Assembly: GCF_004103695.1 (NCBI RefSeq)
Contig: NZ_CP035280.1
Coordinates: forward strand, 2,790,001 to 2,854,000
Length of the DNA stretch: 64,000 bases
From: Clostridium sp. JN-9
GTDB taxonomy: Bacteria; Bacillota; Clostridia; Clostridiales; Clostridiaceae
Direction of reading: 5' to 3'
The notes under the pieces are model-generated. The model was not told the DNA's origin. It did not search any database and was given only the letters and a program-made list of their open reading frames with translations. Position numbers and translations under genes: made by a program. Position 1 is the first letter of the stretch. The number at the start of each line of letters is the position of its first letter. Positions 1-8,628 of the stretch are shown piece by piece.

Positions 1-59
1 TAATTACCTCAAATTTTGCATAGTATCATGAAAATTACTCTGTTACAATGTTACATATA

Positions 60-197
60 GCTTAAACGCATAAGTTATAAATGCCGAATCTCAATTATGA
101 GTACGGAGGAATTACAAATGGGGTGAATCTCCTCACTTATTTCAGGGGGAGTAGGGTACCTTTAACCCAAACCCGTCAACTAACTTCGGAGGCTGAT
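60..197 (+). promoter_or_regulatory. c-di-AMP riboswitch (ydaO/yuaA type)
   Basis: The leader of the wall hydrolase gene carries the conserved blocks of the ydaO motif in order: AATGCCGAA (80-88), GGGGTGAATC (120-129), GTAGGGTACC (151-160) and AACCCGTCAACTAAC (170-184), ending just before the ribosome site at 201-206. In Firmicutes this class binds cyclic di-AMP and commonly precedes cell-wall hydrolase, LysM and osmolyte genes, usually switching expression off when ligand is high. The downstream gene fits that pattern. No clear expression-platform terminator is visible, so control may act on translation, since the 3' end of the motif lies close to the ribosome site. Confidence 0.9.
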
Positions 198-213
198 TAA
201 AGGAGGAAAACAC

Positions 214-984
214 ATGTTAAAATTAAACAAATTTAAAACTATTATTGCTGCTGCAGCTTTTACTTTTATGGCTGCAACTTCCGTCAAAGCTGCATCATAT
301 CAGGTTGTTTCTGGTGATTCGCTATATTACATCGGCAAGACTTTTAATACTAATGTACAAGCTCTTATGAATGACAATGGACTGTCTGGTTATTCCATAT
401 ACCCCGGGCAGATATTGAATGTTCCTGGTATTGATTATACTGTTAAATCTGGTGATTCATTATATTTTATTGCTAAAAGATATGGTATATCTGTTAACCT
501 TTTGAAACTGGCAAATAACAAATGGGCAGATATGATTTATACCGGTGAAAAACTGGTTATTCCAGCAGGCGGTAACTGGACAAGTAGTCAGACAGCCGCA
601 TCAAAAGGTGTTATCAGCTATACTTCATCAGATGTGGATCTGTTAGCAAGATTAATTACTGCAGAAGCTGGCGGAGAAAGCTATAATGCCATGGTTTCCG
701 TTGGTGCAGTAATTGTGAACAGAGTTAAGAGTGCTGAATTCCCAAATACCATAAGCGGGGTAATTTATGATGAGCCAGGTGGATATTACCAGTTTACTCC
801 TGTTTTAAATGGCATGATTAATAAACCTGCGTCTCAAGCTGCCATAAATGCAGCATATGATGCACTAAAAGGTACCGACCCAACCAATGGTGCTCTTTAC
901 TTCTACGACACTACAGCTACTAACAGCTGGTTAAGATCAAAACCAGTTGCTGCAAGCATTGGCGGTTTAGTATTTGCTTATTAA
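214..984 (+). CDS. LysM-domain cell wall hydrolase, SleB family
   Basis: A 256-residue secreted peptidoglycan hydrolase. Residues 1-26 are a signal peptide with an AXA-type cleavage site (VKA). Two LysM modules follow (about 28-71 and 74-117, each with the SGDSLYxI signature), which bind peptidoglycan glycan strands. A short linker leads to a SleB/Hydrolase_2 catalytic domain (about 140-256) with the LITAEAGGES motif, whose Glu151 is the expected catalytic acid. Family members are lytic transglycosylases of spore cortex or vegetative wall. The ATG at 214 has an AGGAGG site eight bases upstream. The gene is preceded by a c-di-AMP riboswitch and followed by its own terminator, so it is probably monocistronic and tied to turgor or wall stress. 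A vegetative wall role is as likely as a germination role. Confidence 0.9.
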   Translation: MLKLNKFKTIIAAAAFTFMAATSVKAASYQVVSGDSLYYIGKTFNTNVQALMNDNGLSGYSIYPGQILNVPGIDYTVKSGDSLYFIAKRYGISVNLLKLANNKWADMIYTGEKLVIPAGGNWTSSQTAASKGVISYTSSDVDLLARLITAEAGGESYNAMVSVGAVIVNRVKSAEFPNTISGVIYDEPGGYYQFTPVLNGMINKPASQAAINAAYDALKGTDPTNGALYFYDTTATNSWLRSKPVAASIGGLVFAY

Positions 985-989
985 AATAG

Positions 990-1038
990 GGGCTGCCGCA
1001 TTAGCAGTTAAAACTGCTGATGCAAGGCTCATTTTTTA
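990..1038 (+). terminator. Rho-independent terminator of the LysM/SleB gene
   Basis: An imperfect stem (GCCGCATTAGCAG paired with CTGCTGATGCAAGGC) is followed by ATTTTTTATT, starting a few bases after the stop codon of the wall hydrolase. Confidence 0.75.
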
Positions 1039-1045
1039 TTGAAGG

Positions 1046-1281
1046 CTGAAACTAAAGATTAAAGATTAAATAACAAAGAACAAATAATGTTGATTTTCTT
1101 ACAGAAAATCTTAAAATTCAATTTGCTGAGTGAATCATGCGTTTTAAGAACCAAGGATGGCTCTAATTACAGTTTAACTAATAGAGTTAAAAAAGGATTT
1201 GAAAAATCCAGAGCCGATAGGCTGCCCCTTAAAACCCAAAGATTAAAGTCTGTTCTTTAATCTTTCCTGCTTTAGATATAT
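1046..1281 (+). repeat. Dispersed repeat flanking an IS1595-like element, copy 1
   Basis: This non-coding stretch recurs almost unchanged, in inverse orientation, at about 28545-28777, and in shortened form at 2430-2550. It opens with heptamer-spaced AAAGATT/AAAGAAC units, contains a hairpin (GATTTTCTTACAGAAAATC, 1092-1110) and ends at the left terminus of the IS1595-like element. It therefore sits outside the recognisable terminal repeat but always at the same end of the element. No ORF is visible in it. Confidence 0.8.
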
Positions 1282-2339
1282 GGCTCTTTTATTAAATAGT
1301 GTTGATAAAGTAACAAGTTCCCGTTAGGGACAGGCTAATTAAAACATATTTTAGCATTCCTCATATTTATATATGTATTTTCAATATTAATTTTACTTAT
1401 TGCTTCTATAAATATATTTATTGTAGATGAAATATTATTAAAATTAGAACTCTTTAAAAATTTGAATAGGCTTAAATAATTATTTAAATACTTTGTTGCT
1501 ACTCCTCTAAAACGGTACATCCATTCCATGCAGTCACGTCTATATTTTACTGCTTCAGAGCTATTATCAAGATATTTATTGATCTCCATTACCTTTTTTC
1601 TTTTAAAGAACATGGCAAAAAAGCTTTTCGGTCTTGAGATTACATGTTTATTTTTATTTAATAATTTTCCAATATGATTTTCCATATCCATTGCATTCAT
1701 ACGTCCCATTCCCACTGCTCTGGAATAAATATTTTTATGTGAATCCAGTGCTGTAATAACGCAGACTTTATTATTGCTGATATTAATGTAACTTACGCTT
1801 TGATCATGAACTCTCTTTTCATCATGTTCAATGCCTTTCTGTCCCTTCCGGGAGAATTTTAAGAAAAAATTTTCAAGTTCAAACTTTCCCTGCATCTTAT
1901 TTTGTTTAACCATTTTTAAAGCAGAGAGCAGCTTGTGCCTCCAGTAAAATAGTGTTACATAAGAAACGCCAATTTCCCTGGCTGCCGCCTTAAGGGATAA
2001 GCCCTCAATGGTACACTTAATGAATGCCTCCCACTTTTCAGGGAAATGAGTCCTTGCAATTGGCGTGTTTGTAAAATCATTAAAGGTTTTTTTGCAGCTT
2101 TTGCATATATATCTTTGTTTACCATTGTATTTTCCATATAGCACTGTATGGGTGCAGCCACAGTATGGGCATTTTCTTTCAGAATCATGTCTTAATGAAG
2201 CAAAATAAGATAATATATTTATATCAGTACATTTTTTATTCTCCATGGTAATCCAATCCTTTCAGTAATATGTAGGTATCTTAATTATTACCATTAAAGG
2301 ATTGTCCTATTCACATCAACATTATTATTTAAAAGAGCC
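1282..2339 (-). mobile_element. IS1595-like insertion sequence, longest copy
   Basis: About 1.06 kb bounded by imperfect terminal inverted repeats that begin GGCTCTTTTA: GGCTCTTTTATTAAATAGTG on the left, and the complement of GGCTCTTTTAAATAATAATG on the right. One transposase ORF fills it on the minus strand. The same ends define three shorter relatives in this window (2551-3198, 14499-14767, 27895-28544). Exact target duplications could not be fixed because the sequences outside the ends are also conserved between copies. Confidence 0.75.
1335..2246 (-). CDS. IS1595-like transposase, possibly catalytically degenerate
   Basis: A 303-residue ORF. The N-terminus has a zinc ribbon (CPYCGC about 26-31, CKSCKK about 48-53) followed by a helix-turn-helix region (SLKAAAREIGVSYVTLFYWR, about 84-103). 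The C-terminus keeps the ISXO2-like signature RFRGVATKYLNNYL. These match the IS1595/ISXO2 group. In that group the catalytic centre contains acidic residues in motifs such as VEADET and CTDS and an HSRLK block. Here the aligned positions read FELENF, ISRPKS and YRRDCM, so the usual triad is not recognisable. The ORF is intact, but activity is doubtful. Several ORF-wide deletions of this gene are present elsewhere in the window. The start ATG follows AAAGGATTGG. Confidence 0.75.
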   Translation of the reverse strand: MENKKCTDINILSYFASLRHDSERKCPYCGCTHTVLYGKYNGKQRYICKSCKKTFNDFTNTPIARTHFPEKWEAFIKCTIEGLSLKAAAREIGVSYVTLFYWRHKLLSALKMVKQNKMQGKFELENFFLKFSRKGQKGIEHDEKRVHDQSVSYINISNNKVCVITALDSHKNIYSRAVGMGRMNAMDMENHIGKLLNKNKHVISRPKSFFAMFFKRKKVMEINKYLDNSSEAVKYRRDCMEWMYRFRGVATKYLNNYLSLFKFLKSSNFNNISSTINIFIEAISKINIENTYINMRNAKICFN

Positions 2340-2429
2340 ATAGGTGTCTATAGAAAGTAAATATCTAAACACCACAATATATTGCATGTAAATTCATTAG
2401 TGCGACAGCCCCAAGGCTCCTTCTTTAAC

Positions 2430-2550
2430 CAAAGATTAAGGATTAAATAACAAAGAACAAATAAGGATTTGAAAAATCCAAAGCCGGTAGGCTGCCCTTT
2501 GAAACCAAAGATTAAAGTCTGTTCTTTAATCTTTCTTGCTTTAGATATAT
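2430..2550 (+). repeat. Dispersed IS-flanking repeat, shortened copy 2
   Basis: A shortened version of the 1046-1281 repeat, lacking its central hairpin. It keeps the heptamer-like AAAGATTAAGGATTAAATAAC start and the GGATTTGAAAAATCC palindrome, and runs directly into the terminal repeat of the next IS1595-like element. The rest of the interval between the two elements (2340-2429) shows no gene; it contains GTGTCTATAGAAAGTAAATATC, repeated after the next element, written here in parts: GTGTCTATAG then AAAGTAAATATC. Confidence 0.7.
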
Positions 2551-3198
2551 GGCTCTTTTATTCAATAGTGTTGATAAAGTAACAAATTCCCGTTAGGGAC
2601 AAGTCAATTAAAACTGACTTTAGCATTTCTCATATTTATATATGTATTTTGGGCAGTAATTTTACTTATTTGTTCTATAAATTTATTTATTGCAAATGAG
2701 CCATTATTAAAATTGGAACTTTTTAAGAATTTGAATAAGCTCAAATAATTATTTAAGTACTTTGTTGCTACTCCCCTAAAACGATACATCCATTCCATGC
2801 AATCGCATCTGTATTTTACTGCTTCAGGGCTATTATCAAGATATTCATTAATCTCCCTTATGTTCTTTCTTTTAAAGAACAAGGCAAAAAAACTTTTTGG
2901 TCTTGAGATTGCCTGCTTATTTTTATTTAATATTTTTCCAATATAATTTTCCATATCCGTTGCATTCATACGTCCTGTGCCCACTGCTCTGGAATAAATA
3001 TTATTATGCAAATCTTTTTTTATCATCTAATAAAACTATAATTGAAACCATTTTTAGTTATTAAAACTTATGATTCACTTAATCAATTGAGTTTTTGGTT
3101 TTTCTGCAAAGAAAAACTACCTTATTTAATCTTTGTTCTTTGATCTTTGTTCTTTTGATGAAGTCCTATTCACATCAACATTATTATTTAAAAGAGCC
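2551..3198 (-). mobile_element. IS1595-like element, internally deleted copy
   Basis: About 650 bp with the same GGCTCTTTTA-starting inverted ends as the 1282-2339 element. The transposase 3' half is retained, but the zinc ribbon, the helix-turn-helix and the first part of the catalytic region are missing. They are replaced by a segment with heptamer repeats and a hairpin-rich sequence (3030-3165). That replacement segment recurs at 14535-14650 and 27925-28045, so the three short copies share a common deleted ancestor rather than independent deletions. Confidence 0.75.
2604..3026 (-). pseudogene. IS1595-like transposase, C-terminal fragment
   Basis: 140 codons remain, corresponding to the last 46 percent of the 303-residue transposase at 1335-2246 (from NIYSRAVGTGRMNA to the end) and about 80-90 percent identical to it by eye. 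The DNA-binding N-terminus is absent. It has an ATG but no convincing ribosome site. It cannot encode a working transposase. Confidence 0.8.
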
Positions 3199-3348
3199 AT
3201 AGGTGTCTATAGAAAGTAAATATCTAAACACCGTAGCAGTCCCATGTAAACTATATGTAAACTTCTCTTTAATTAGTATGCGTAAAAGTTGCCTTTCTAA
3301 GTCCATATGTAATATAATGATGTAAGCATAAATTATAAGGAGAAGATT

Positions 3349-4506
3349 ATGAAAAAAAATTATACACAAATGGTTATGGTCTTTATAGGCTTATTTTTAG
3401 TCTCATCGTTTTCAAATACTTTAGCCCCTTTTATTACTACCATTAAAAGTTCCTATAATGTTAACAGTGAATTAATTGCTATACTTCCTTCAGTAGTATT
3501 CATTGCCGCCTCTATCATGAATGTACTTGGCTTTAAGCTTATATCCTTTCTGGGCTTAAAGAAAGGACTTATTGTATCAATAGCAACATGCATAACTTCA
3601 AGCATTATTATATTTTTTTCAAAATCATTTTATATTTTATTAATAGGCTATTTCATATCAGGTCTTGGTATTGGAATGAGCTATTTATTTTTAAGTACCA
3701 TACTTTCTCTTCTCCCAAAGGAGTATCAAAAATTCAGTTTGTTCAATGCTTTCTTTGGTCTGGGAGGAATATTAAGTCTTCCTGTTGCAAGATTAATTAT
3801 ATTGAATCATGTACCATTTAATTATACATATTTAATTCATATAACTACTTTATCAATATATTTAATATTTGTTTTCAAACTAGAAAATACTCCAAAAGTA
3901 AACAGCAAATTTGCATGGAGTGACTTTGGCAGTGTTCTTAAAAATCCACTGGTTCTTTATTTTGCTTTTGCAATTTTCTTTTATGTTGGTGCAGAAACCT
4001 CTACAACAAACTGGACGGGCAGTTTCCTGGAAAGATATTATGGTATAAGTACTGCAGAAGTACCTAATATTCTGCTTGGCTTCTGGATTCTGTTTACCAC
4101 TGGAAGAGTATTTGGTGATTCCTTTATTAATAAAATAGGTCATCTGAAGCTTCTTATTATTTCATCTTTTGGTGCAGTATGCGGAATTGCAATAATCCTT
4201 ACAGGTTCTTTGAAAATACAGGCATTCATAGGTATTGCCTTAATTGGCATAATGATTTCAATAATGTACCCTGCAATTCAAAGTTATATGGTTCAAAGTG
4301 TATCTATAGATGATGTGCCTGCTACTTCTGCCATGATAGGAGTATTTAATAGTTTGGGATCAATGATTTTGACATATGTAATAGGAATCTGCGGAAACAT
4401 AAAGGTAAGTTATGTTTTTATAATACAAATATTTTTCTATGCTTATATAGCCTTTGTATCATCAAAATTTTTGATTAAGCATTATGACAAAGAAAATCAG
4501 AGGTGA
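3349..4506 (+). CDS. MFS transporter
   Basis: A 385-residue membrane protein with about 12 hydrophobic segments in two six-helix halves separated by a short cytoplasmic loop near residues 180-195. It belongs to the major facilitator superfamily. Its general layout, with a GxGxGMSYLFLSTILSL stretch in the first half and a GETSTTNW-like block opening the second, recalls the sugar/fucose-permease branch, but the substrate cannot be read from sequence. The ATG at 3349 follows AAGGAGAAG. The gene is followed nine bases later by the acylphosphatase gene, so the two are probably co-transcribed. The region upstream (3199-3348) is an IS flank with no ORF. Confidence 0.85.
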   Translation: MKKNYTQMVMVFIGLFLVSSFSNTLAPFITTIKSSYNVNSELIAILPSVVFIAASIMNVLGFKLISFLGLKKGLIVSIATCITSSIIIFFSKSFYILLIGYFISGLGIGMSYLFLSTILSLLPKEYQKFSLFNAFFGLGGILSLPVARLIILNHVPFNYTYLIHITTLSIYLIFVFKLENTPKVNSKFAWSDFGSVLKNPLVLYFAFAIFFYVGAETSTTNWTGSFLERYYGISTAEVPNILLGFWILFTTGRVFGDSFINKIGHLKLLIISSFGAVCGIAIILTGSLKIQAFIGIALIGIMISIMYPAIQSYMVQSVSIDDVPATSAMIGVFNSLGSMILTYVIGICGNIKVSYVFIIQIFFYAYIAFVSSKFLIKHYDKENQR

Positions 4507-4515
4507 TAGAATTTC

Positions 4516-4788
4516 ATGAAAAGATATTTCATTCAGGTTATGGGATCAGTTCAAGGTGTTGGTTTCAGATATTTTGTAAGCTATACTGCAAAACTTTATA
4601 ATATTACCGGATGGGTAAGAAATTGTGACGATGGCTCCGTGGAAATAGAGGCACAAGGTCACAATGAAATACTAGATAAATTTATAAAAAAATTAAAAAT
4701 AGGAAATAGATTTGCTGAAGTAGAGAATATAAATATAACGCCATTACCTTTAGATGATAAAGAATCTTCATTTAGGGTTAAATATTAG
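4516..4788 (+). CDS. acyP: Acylphosphatase
   Basis: A 90-residue protein of the normal length for acylphosphatases, small cytosolic enzymes that hydrolyse the carboxyl-phosphate bond of acyl phosphates such as 1,3-bisphosphoglycerate, acetyl phosphate or carbamoyl phosphate. The phosphate-binding signature GSVQGVGFR (10-18, Arg18) and the catalytic-Asn signature GWVRNCDDGSVE (32-43, Asn36) are both intact. The ORF starts nine bases after the MFS gene. Its stop codon overlaps by a few bases the 3' end of the convergent MATE gene. Confidence 0.93.
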   Translation: MKRYFIQVMGSVQGVGFRYFVSYTAKLYNITGWVRNCDDGSVEIEAQGHNEILDKFIKKLKIGNRFAEVENINITPLPLDDKESSFRVKY

Positions 4789-6139
4789 CATGTTTTATTC
4801 TTTGACCTTTTAAAACTATAATAAACCATATTGTTATTACAATTCCCTTTAATATACTGCTTAAGCTTATACTCCACCATACTCCATTTAAACCTAGAAT
4901 ATTTGGTTTTGACAATATAATGGCTGCCGGAATTCTAAGTCCGGTAAGTATTATACCATTCAGTGCCGGCGGTATGGTTCTGCCTATGCCGTTAAAGGCT
5001 CCTGCAGTGGTTATTTCAATGCACATAAAAAGCTGAGAACATCCTAGAATTCTTAGATAATCAACTCCATATGGTATTACTTTTTCATCAGGTATAAACA
5101 GAGCAAACAAAGGTCTTGCTCCAAATACTAATAATAGTGTAGCGAATATTCCAATGCAGCTCATTGCAAGTAATGATGTAAAGTATCCTTTATATATCCT
5201 ATCCCACTTTTTTGCACCATAATTTTGTCCAACGAATGCACTTACAGCAGTAGAAAATCCTCCTGCAGTCATCCAGGAAATTGCTTCTATTTGTGAACCA
5301 ACCTTTTGTACTGCAACAGGTACCTCACCAAATGAAGCAACAATTCTTGCTATAAACATGCCTATTATACAAAAAAATCCATTTTGAAGTGCAACAGGAG
5401 TTCCTAATTTAAATATCCTTTTAATATAAAACTTGTCCATTTTTTTTAATAAACTTATGTTATCTAGTAATTTAGTTTTCTTTTTTATTTCATATAAGAA
5501 TAATGCATCTGCAGCAGCCTGAGATACTATTGTACCTATTGCAGCACCAACCACTTCAAGCCTTGGGAATGGTCCAATTCCGAAAATTAAAAATGGATCC
5601 ATTATCATATTCATTAAAATTCCAATAGTATTAATTTTAAATGGTGTTTTACTGTCCCCATATCCATTAAAAATTCCTGTAAATACAGGAGTTATAAGAT
5701 AAAAAACCATACCTAAGGATATTATCAGTAAATAATTCTCAGCCATATTAACTACATATTCACTATTCAGTTTAAAGAAGCCTATTAATTGCTTTCTTAA
5801 TACTATCATTACAATTCCATAAATAAAGCCTAAAACTACATCAAGCTGTATGGTATTTTTAACGTATCCCTTAATATCTTTATTATTTTTCCTTCCAATA
5901 GACTGAGAAATTCCAATTTCAGCCCCGGTCTTTGGAATAAATGCAAATGCATTTGCAAGCCATGTAAAAAAGCCAGCTGTTCCTATGGCGGCCACCGCAC
6001 TGCTGCTGACTCTTCCAAGATATATCATGTTAACAAGATTATAAGACATCTGTATAAATGAAGTGCCCATTATGGGCATGGCTAATTTAATCAGCTTGTT
6101 TAATATATTTCCCTGTGTTAAATCAATTTTGTCATTCAT
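4778..6139 (-). CDS. MATE family efflux transporter
   Basis: 453 residues with about 12 transmembrane helices and the MatE double-domain layout: the first repeat (about 15-175) opens with LAMPIMGTSF, and the second (about 235-400) with LGTPVALQNG. MATE proteins export drugs or metabolites using Na+ or H+ gradients; this one resembles the NorM/DinF-like clade common in Firmicutes. The substrate is unknown. A GGAGG site lies 11 bases before the ATG at 6139. Its 3' end overlaps that of acyP on the other strand by 11 bases, and no separate terminator is evident there. Confidence 0.9.
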   Translation of the reverse strand: MNDKIDLTQGNILNKLIKLAMPIMGTSFIQMSYNLVNMIYLGRVSSSAVAAIGTAGFFTWLANAFAFIPKTGAEIGISQSIGRKNNKDIKGYVKNTIQLDVVLGFIYGIVMIVLRKQLIGFFKLNSEYVVNMAENYLLIISLGMVFYLITPVFTGIFNGYGDSKTPFKINTIGILMNMIMDPFLIFGIGPFPRLEVVGAAIGTIVSQAAADALFLYEIKKKTKLLDNISLLKKMDKFYIKRIFKLGTPVALQNGFFCIIGMFIARIVASFGEVPVAVQKVGSQIEAISWMTAGGFSTAVSAFVGQNYGAKKWDRIYKGYFTSLLAMSCIGIFATLLLVFGARPLFALFIPDEKVIPYGVDYLRILGCSQLFMCIEITTAGAFNGIGRTIPPALNGIILTGLRIPAAIILSKPNILGLNGVWWSISLSSILKGIVITIWFIIVLKGQRIKHANI

Positions 6140-6188
6140 AAATGTTGTAACCTCCGTGCGCTTAATCCATGCTATTTCTTAATTATAT

Positions 6189-6947
6189 TTATAAACTTAA
6201 ATATTTACCTATATTTTTATCAACTGCAAGCAGTAATTCCTCTTCTGAAAATCCAATGCTTTTCATAAGGTTTCCAATTGTGCCATAGGATAAAATATTT
6301 TTGTATATCATATCCTCTGCACTTTTAATAAACTCTCTGCTATTAAATAAATTTAATATGGAATCTGCCAGTGCCTTAACCATATGGTTTTTCCCATCAT
6401 ATGGAATATAATTCAGTACCTGGCTGATTGGCTTATTACCTGCATCATCTATCTTACTGTTTAAAAACATAACGATATTCATCATATTATCCTTGTTGTC
6501 AATAAAAGAATTAAGTGAGTTCATAATTTTAGCTTGTATACTTTCTCCATTAATGAATTTTGCAACCATGGGGTTTAAACTTACCAGAAGCTTATTAACT
6601 TCATTTTTAACCATGGTTTTAAACTTTATATCATTTATATAAAGTTTAATGGATGCTGCTATCTCTGGGCTTTTATTATACACCAAAACCTTCAGGCTGT
6701 TTTCAAAACCCTGTGGTAAAATACTATTAAATGTTTTCCCGCTCTTTTCATTTTCATGTAAAGTCTTTTCAGCTAAACTATAGACAATATCCCTGAAATC
6801 TTTTGAATTTAAAAATGCAGAAATTTTCTTTTCTAATACCTTTCTTAAATCATGATAAAAATCAGATTTTAAGAAAAATCTGATATCCTTATTTAAATTC
6901 CATTTTACCCAGTCTGATATAAACTTTCTAATTTCATTATTATCCAT
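6189..6947 (-). CDS. Uncharacterised helical protein, possibly DUF445-related
   Basis: A 252-residue, charged, mostly helical protein with no signal peptide and no strong membrane segment. The repeated pattern of about 40-residue amphipathic blocks, with phrases such as VKALADSILNLFNSREF, loosely recalls the DUF445/YheB group, but this is not a firm assignment. It follows GGGGGGTTTAT before the ATG at 6947 and ends 49 bases upstream of the MATE gene on the same strand, so the two could share a transcript. No catalytic motif is visible and no function is proposed. Confidence 0.65.
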   Translation of the reverse strand: MDNNEIRKFISDWVKWNLNKDIRFFLKSDFYHDLRKVLEKKISAFLNSKDFRDIVYSLAEKTLHENEKSGKTFNSILPQGFENSLKVLVYNKSPEIAASIKLYINDIKFKTMVKNEVNKLLVSLNPMVAKFINGESIQAKIMNSLNSFIDNKDNMMNIVMFLNSKIDDAGNKPISQVLNYIPYDGKNHMVKALADSILNLFNSREFIKSAEDMIYKNILSYGTIGNLMKSIGFSEEELLLAVDKNIGKYLSL

Positions 6948-7025
6948 ATAAACCCCCCCAAAAATAAAGTATACAACAATAAATATCTATATAGTACAAT
7001 TTTAACAAAAGTCAAAATAAAATAA

Positions 7026-7646
7026 TCATTTTTTTGATACATAAGGATTATCTTTTATATAATACCTCCACAAAAAATCCTTTGCTTCTTCTGCATAGTC
7101 AATGCCGATTCTTTTTGTATGAACAATCTCAAATTTATTATTTGGATCTTCATTTTTGTCATATTCTATATAAAGTTTATCCCCGCAGAGATCTTCCATA
7201 TTATTTTCCTTTGTAATATTTAAAGCCATACATAATTTGGAAGGCCCAGAGGTTAAATTCTTCACCTGAAGCCTAGTAAGTTTATCATAGCTTGTTTTGA
7301 ACCTGAGTCTGGCTATTTCATCAAGACCATCTACAGGTTCTAATGCTCTTACTAAAACTCCTTCAGCTGATTCTTCCTTTTTTGTAATTACATTAAAGCA
7401 ATAATAAAGACCATAAATGGAAAAAACATAAGAAATTCCAGGCTTACCATAAAGTGCTTCATTCCTTGCCGTTCTCCTGCCACCATATGCATGAGAAGCC
7501 TTATCCAGATCAGCTATATATGCTTCTGTTTCGACTATCCTGCCCTTTAACTTTATGCCATTAATATCATGTACCAGTATTTTGCCAAGTAAATCTATTG
7601 ATACTTCCCTGGCATCCCGACTATAAAATTTTCTTGATAGCTTCAT
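7026..7646 (-). CDS. mpg: 3-methyladenine DNA glycosylase (AAG/MPG family)
   Basis: 206 residues matching the alkyladenine DNA glycosylase fold. The first conserved block contains DLLGKILVH, then IVETEAYIADLDKASHAYGG, where the Glu of ETEAY is the catalytic base, then the RTARNEALYGKPGISYVFSIYG segment that lines the base-flipping pocket. The enzyme removes alkylated purines and deaminated adenine to start base-excision repair. The length is typical of bacterial members. An AAGG site precedes the ATG at 7646. It looks monocistronic. Confidence 0.93.
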   Translation of the reverse strand: MKLSRKFYSRDAREVSIDLLGKILVHDINGIKLKGRIVETEAYIADLDKASHAYGGRRTARNEALYGKPGISYVFSIYGLYYCFNVITKKEESAEGVLVRALEPVDGLDEIARLRFKTSYDKLTRLQVKNLTSGPSKLCMALNITKENNMEDLCGDKLYIEYDKNEDPNNKFEIVHTKRIGIDYAEEAKDFLWRYYIKDNPYVSKK

Positions 7647-7733
7647 ATATTTCTACCTTCTAACTTATTAAAATTTCATAAAATACATATGTTGTAATAT
7701 TATCTGCAATTATGAGCAATTAAATGTATTTAT

Positions 7734-8627
7734 CTAAATAATATCCATGTTATTTGAACTTTCAATTTCCATGAAGGTTCTATAATATTTTTTAGGAGAT
7801 ACGCCAAAGGTATTTCTGAAAGCTCTCAAAAAATTCGAATAGTCCTTAAAGCCGCACTTAATACAAATGTCCATTACGCTTGTTCCTTTCTTCGCCAGTG
7901 CTGCTGCAAGCATAAGTCTTTTTTGCATAATATAACTATGCAGTGTATATCCTGTCTGCAATTTAAACTTATGCATTAAATAATATTTGTTCATGTAAAA
8001 AGCGGAAGAAATACTATCTATGGATAAGTCCTTATTTATATTTTCGTTTATATAATTAATGATGGAATTTATTGTTTCATCATATTCTACTTCTGAGCTG
8101 TCAACTCTGTTTTCAATATTTAAACAAAGCCTGTTGATTAACACCATGAATTGCAAAAATAAAGAATTCTTCAATACTTTACTTCCAAATTCCTTATCCT
8201 GACAAGCATCCTGAAGTTTAAAAAGTGTATATTCAAAACCTGCCGGGAAATGAGTGTTCAATCTGATTAAGTTTGACTTATTGCTTGAAACAATTTTAAA
8301 GCAATTCAGCAAATCACAGTCTCTGCTTTGCTTTTCTAAAAATTTTGAGTTTACCCAGATTATAATTCTTTCATAATCACAGTTTGAATTAATAACCGGT
8401 TTATGAATCTCATTACTATTTACAAGAAGTATATCCCATGGTTTAAGTTTATATGCCTTGCCCTCTATTAAATAAGTAACATCTCCGGAAATAAAAATTA
8501 TAATTTTATTAAAGTCATGGTAATGAAATTCAAATTCCAGGTTACTTTTGTCCTTTAAGTGGAAAAGTTTAAAATCGTCCCATAAATATCCTCTCTTAAT
8601 TTTTTCCTCAAAGCTTTCATTGCTCAT
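7734..8627 (-). CDS. AraC family transcriptional regulator
   Basis: 297 residues: an N-terminal cupin-like ligand-binding domain (about 15-150, with HYHDFNKIIIFISGDVTYLI and KPWDILLVNSNEIHKP), then an AraC-type double helix-turn-helix (about 190-290) ending in the classic CGFKDYSNFLRAFRNTFGVSP block. The inducer is unknown. It starts one base after the hydE stop codon, so the two genes are almost certainly co-transcribed and translationally coupled. That suggests, without proving, a link to hydrogenase or redox physiology. Confidence 0.9.
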   Translation of the reverse strand: MSNESFEEKIKRGYLWDDFKLFHLKDKSNLEFEFHYHDFNKIIIFISGDVTYLIEGKAYKLKPWDILLVNSNEIHKPVINSNCDYERIIIWVNSKFLEKQSRDCDLLNCFKIVSSNKSNLIRLNTHFPAGFEYTLFKLQDACQDKEFGSKVLKNSLFLQFMVLINRLCLNIENRVDSSEVEYDETINSIINYINENINKDLSIDSISSAFYMNKYYLMHKFKLQTGYTLHSYIMQKRLMLAAALAKKGTSVMDICIKCGFKDYSNFLRAFRNTFGVSPKKYYRTFMEIESSNNMDII

Positions 8628-8628
8628 A

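Noticed and set aside
1955-2188. 77-codon ORF overlapping the IS1595-like transposase
   Set aside because: Same strand, shifted frame inside the zinc-ribbon coding region, no ribosome site; no frameshift site suggests a fused product.
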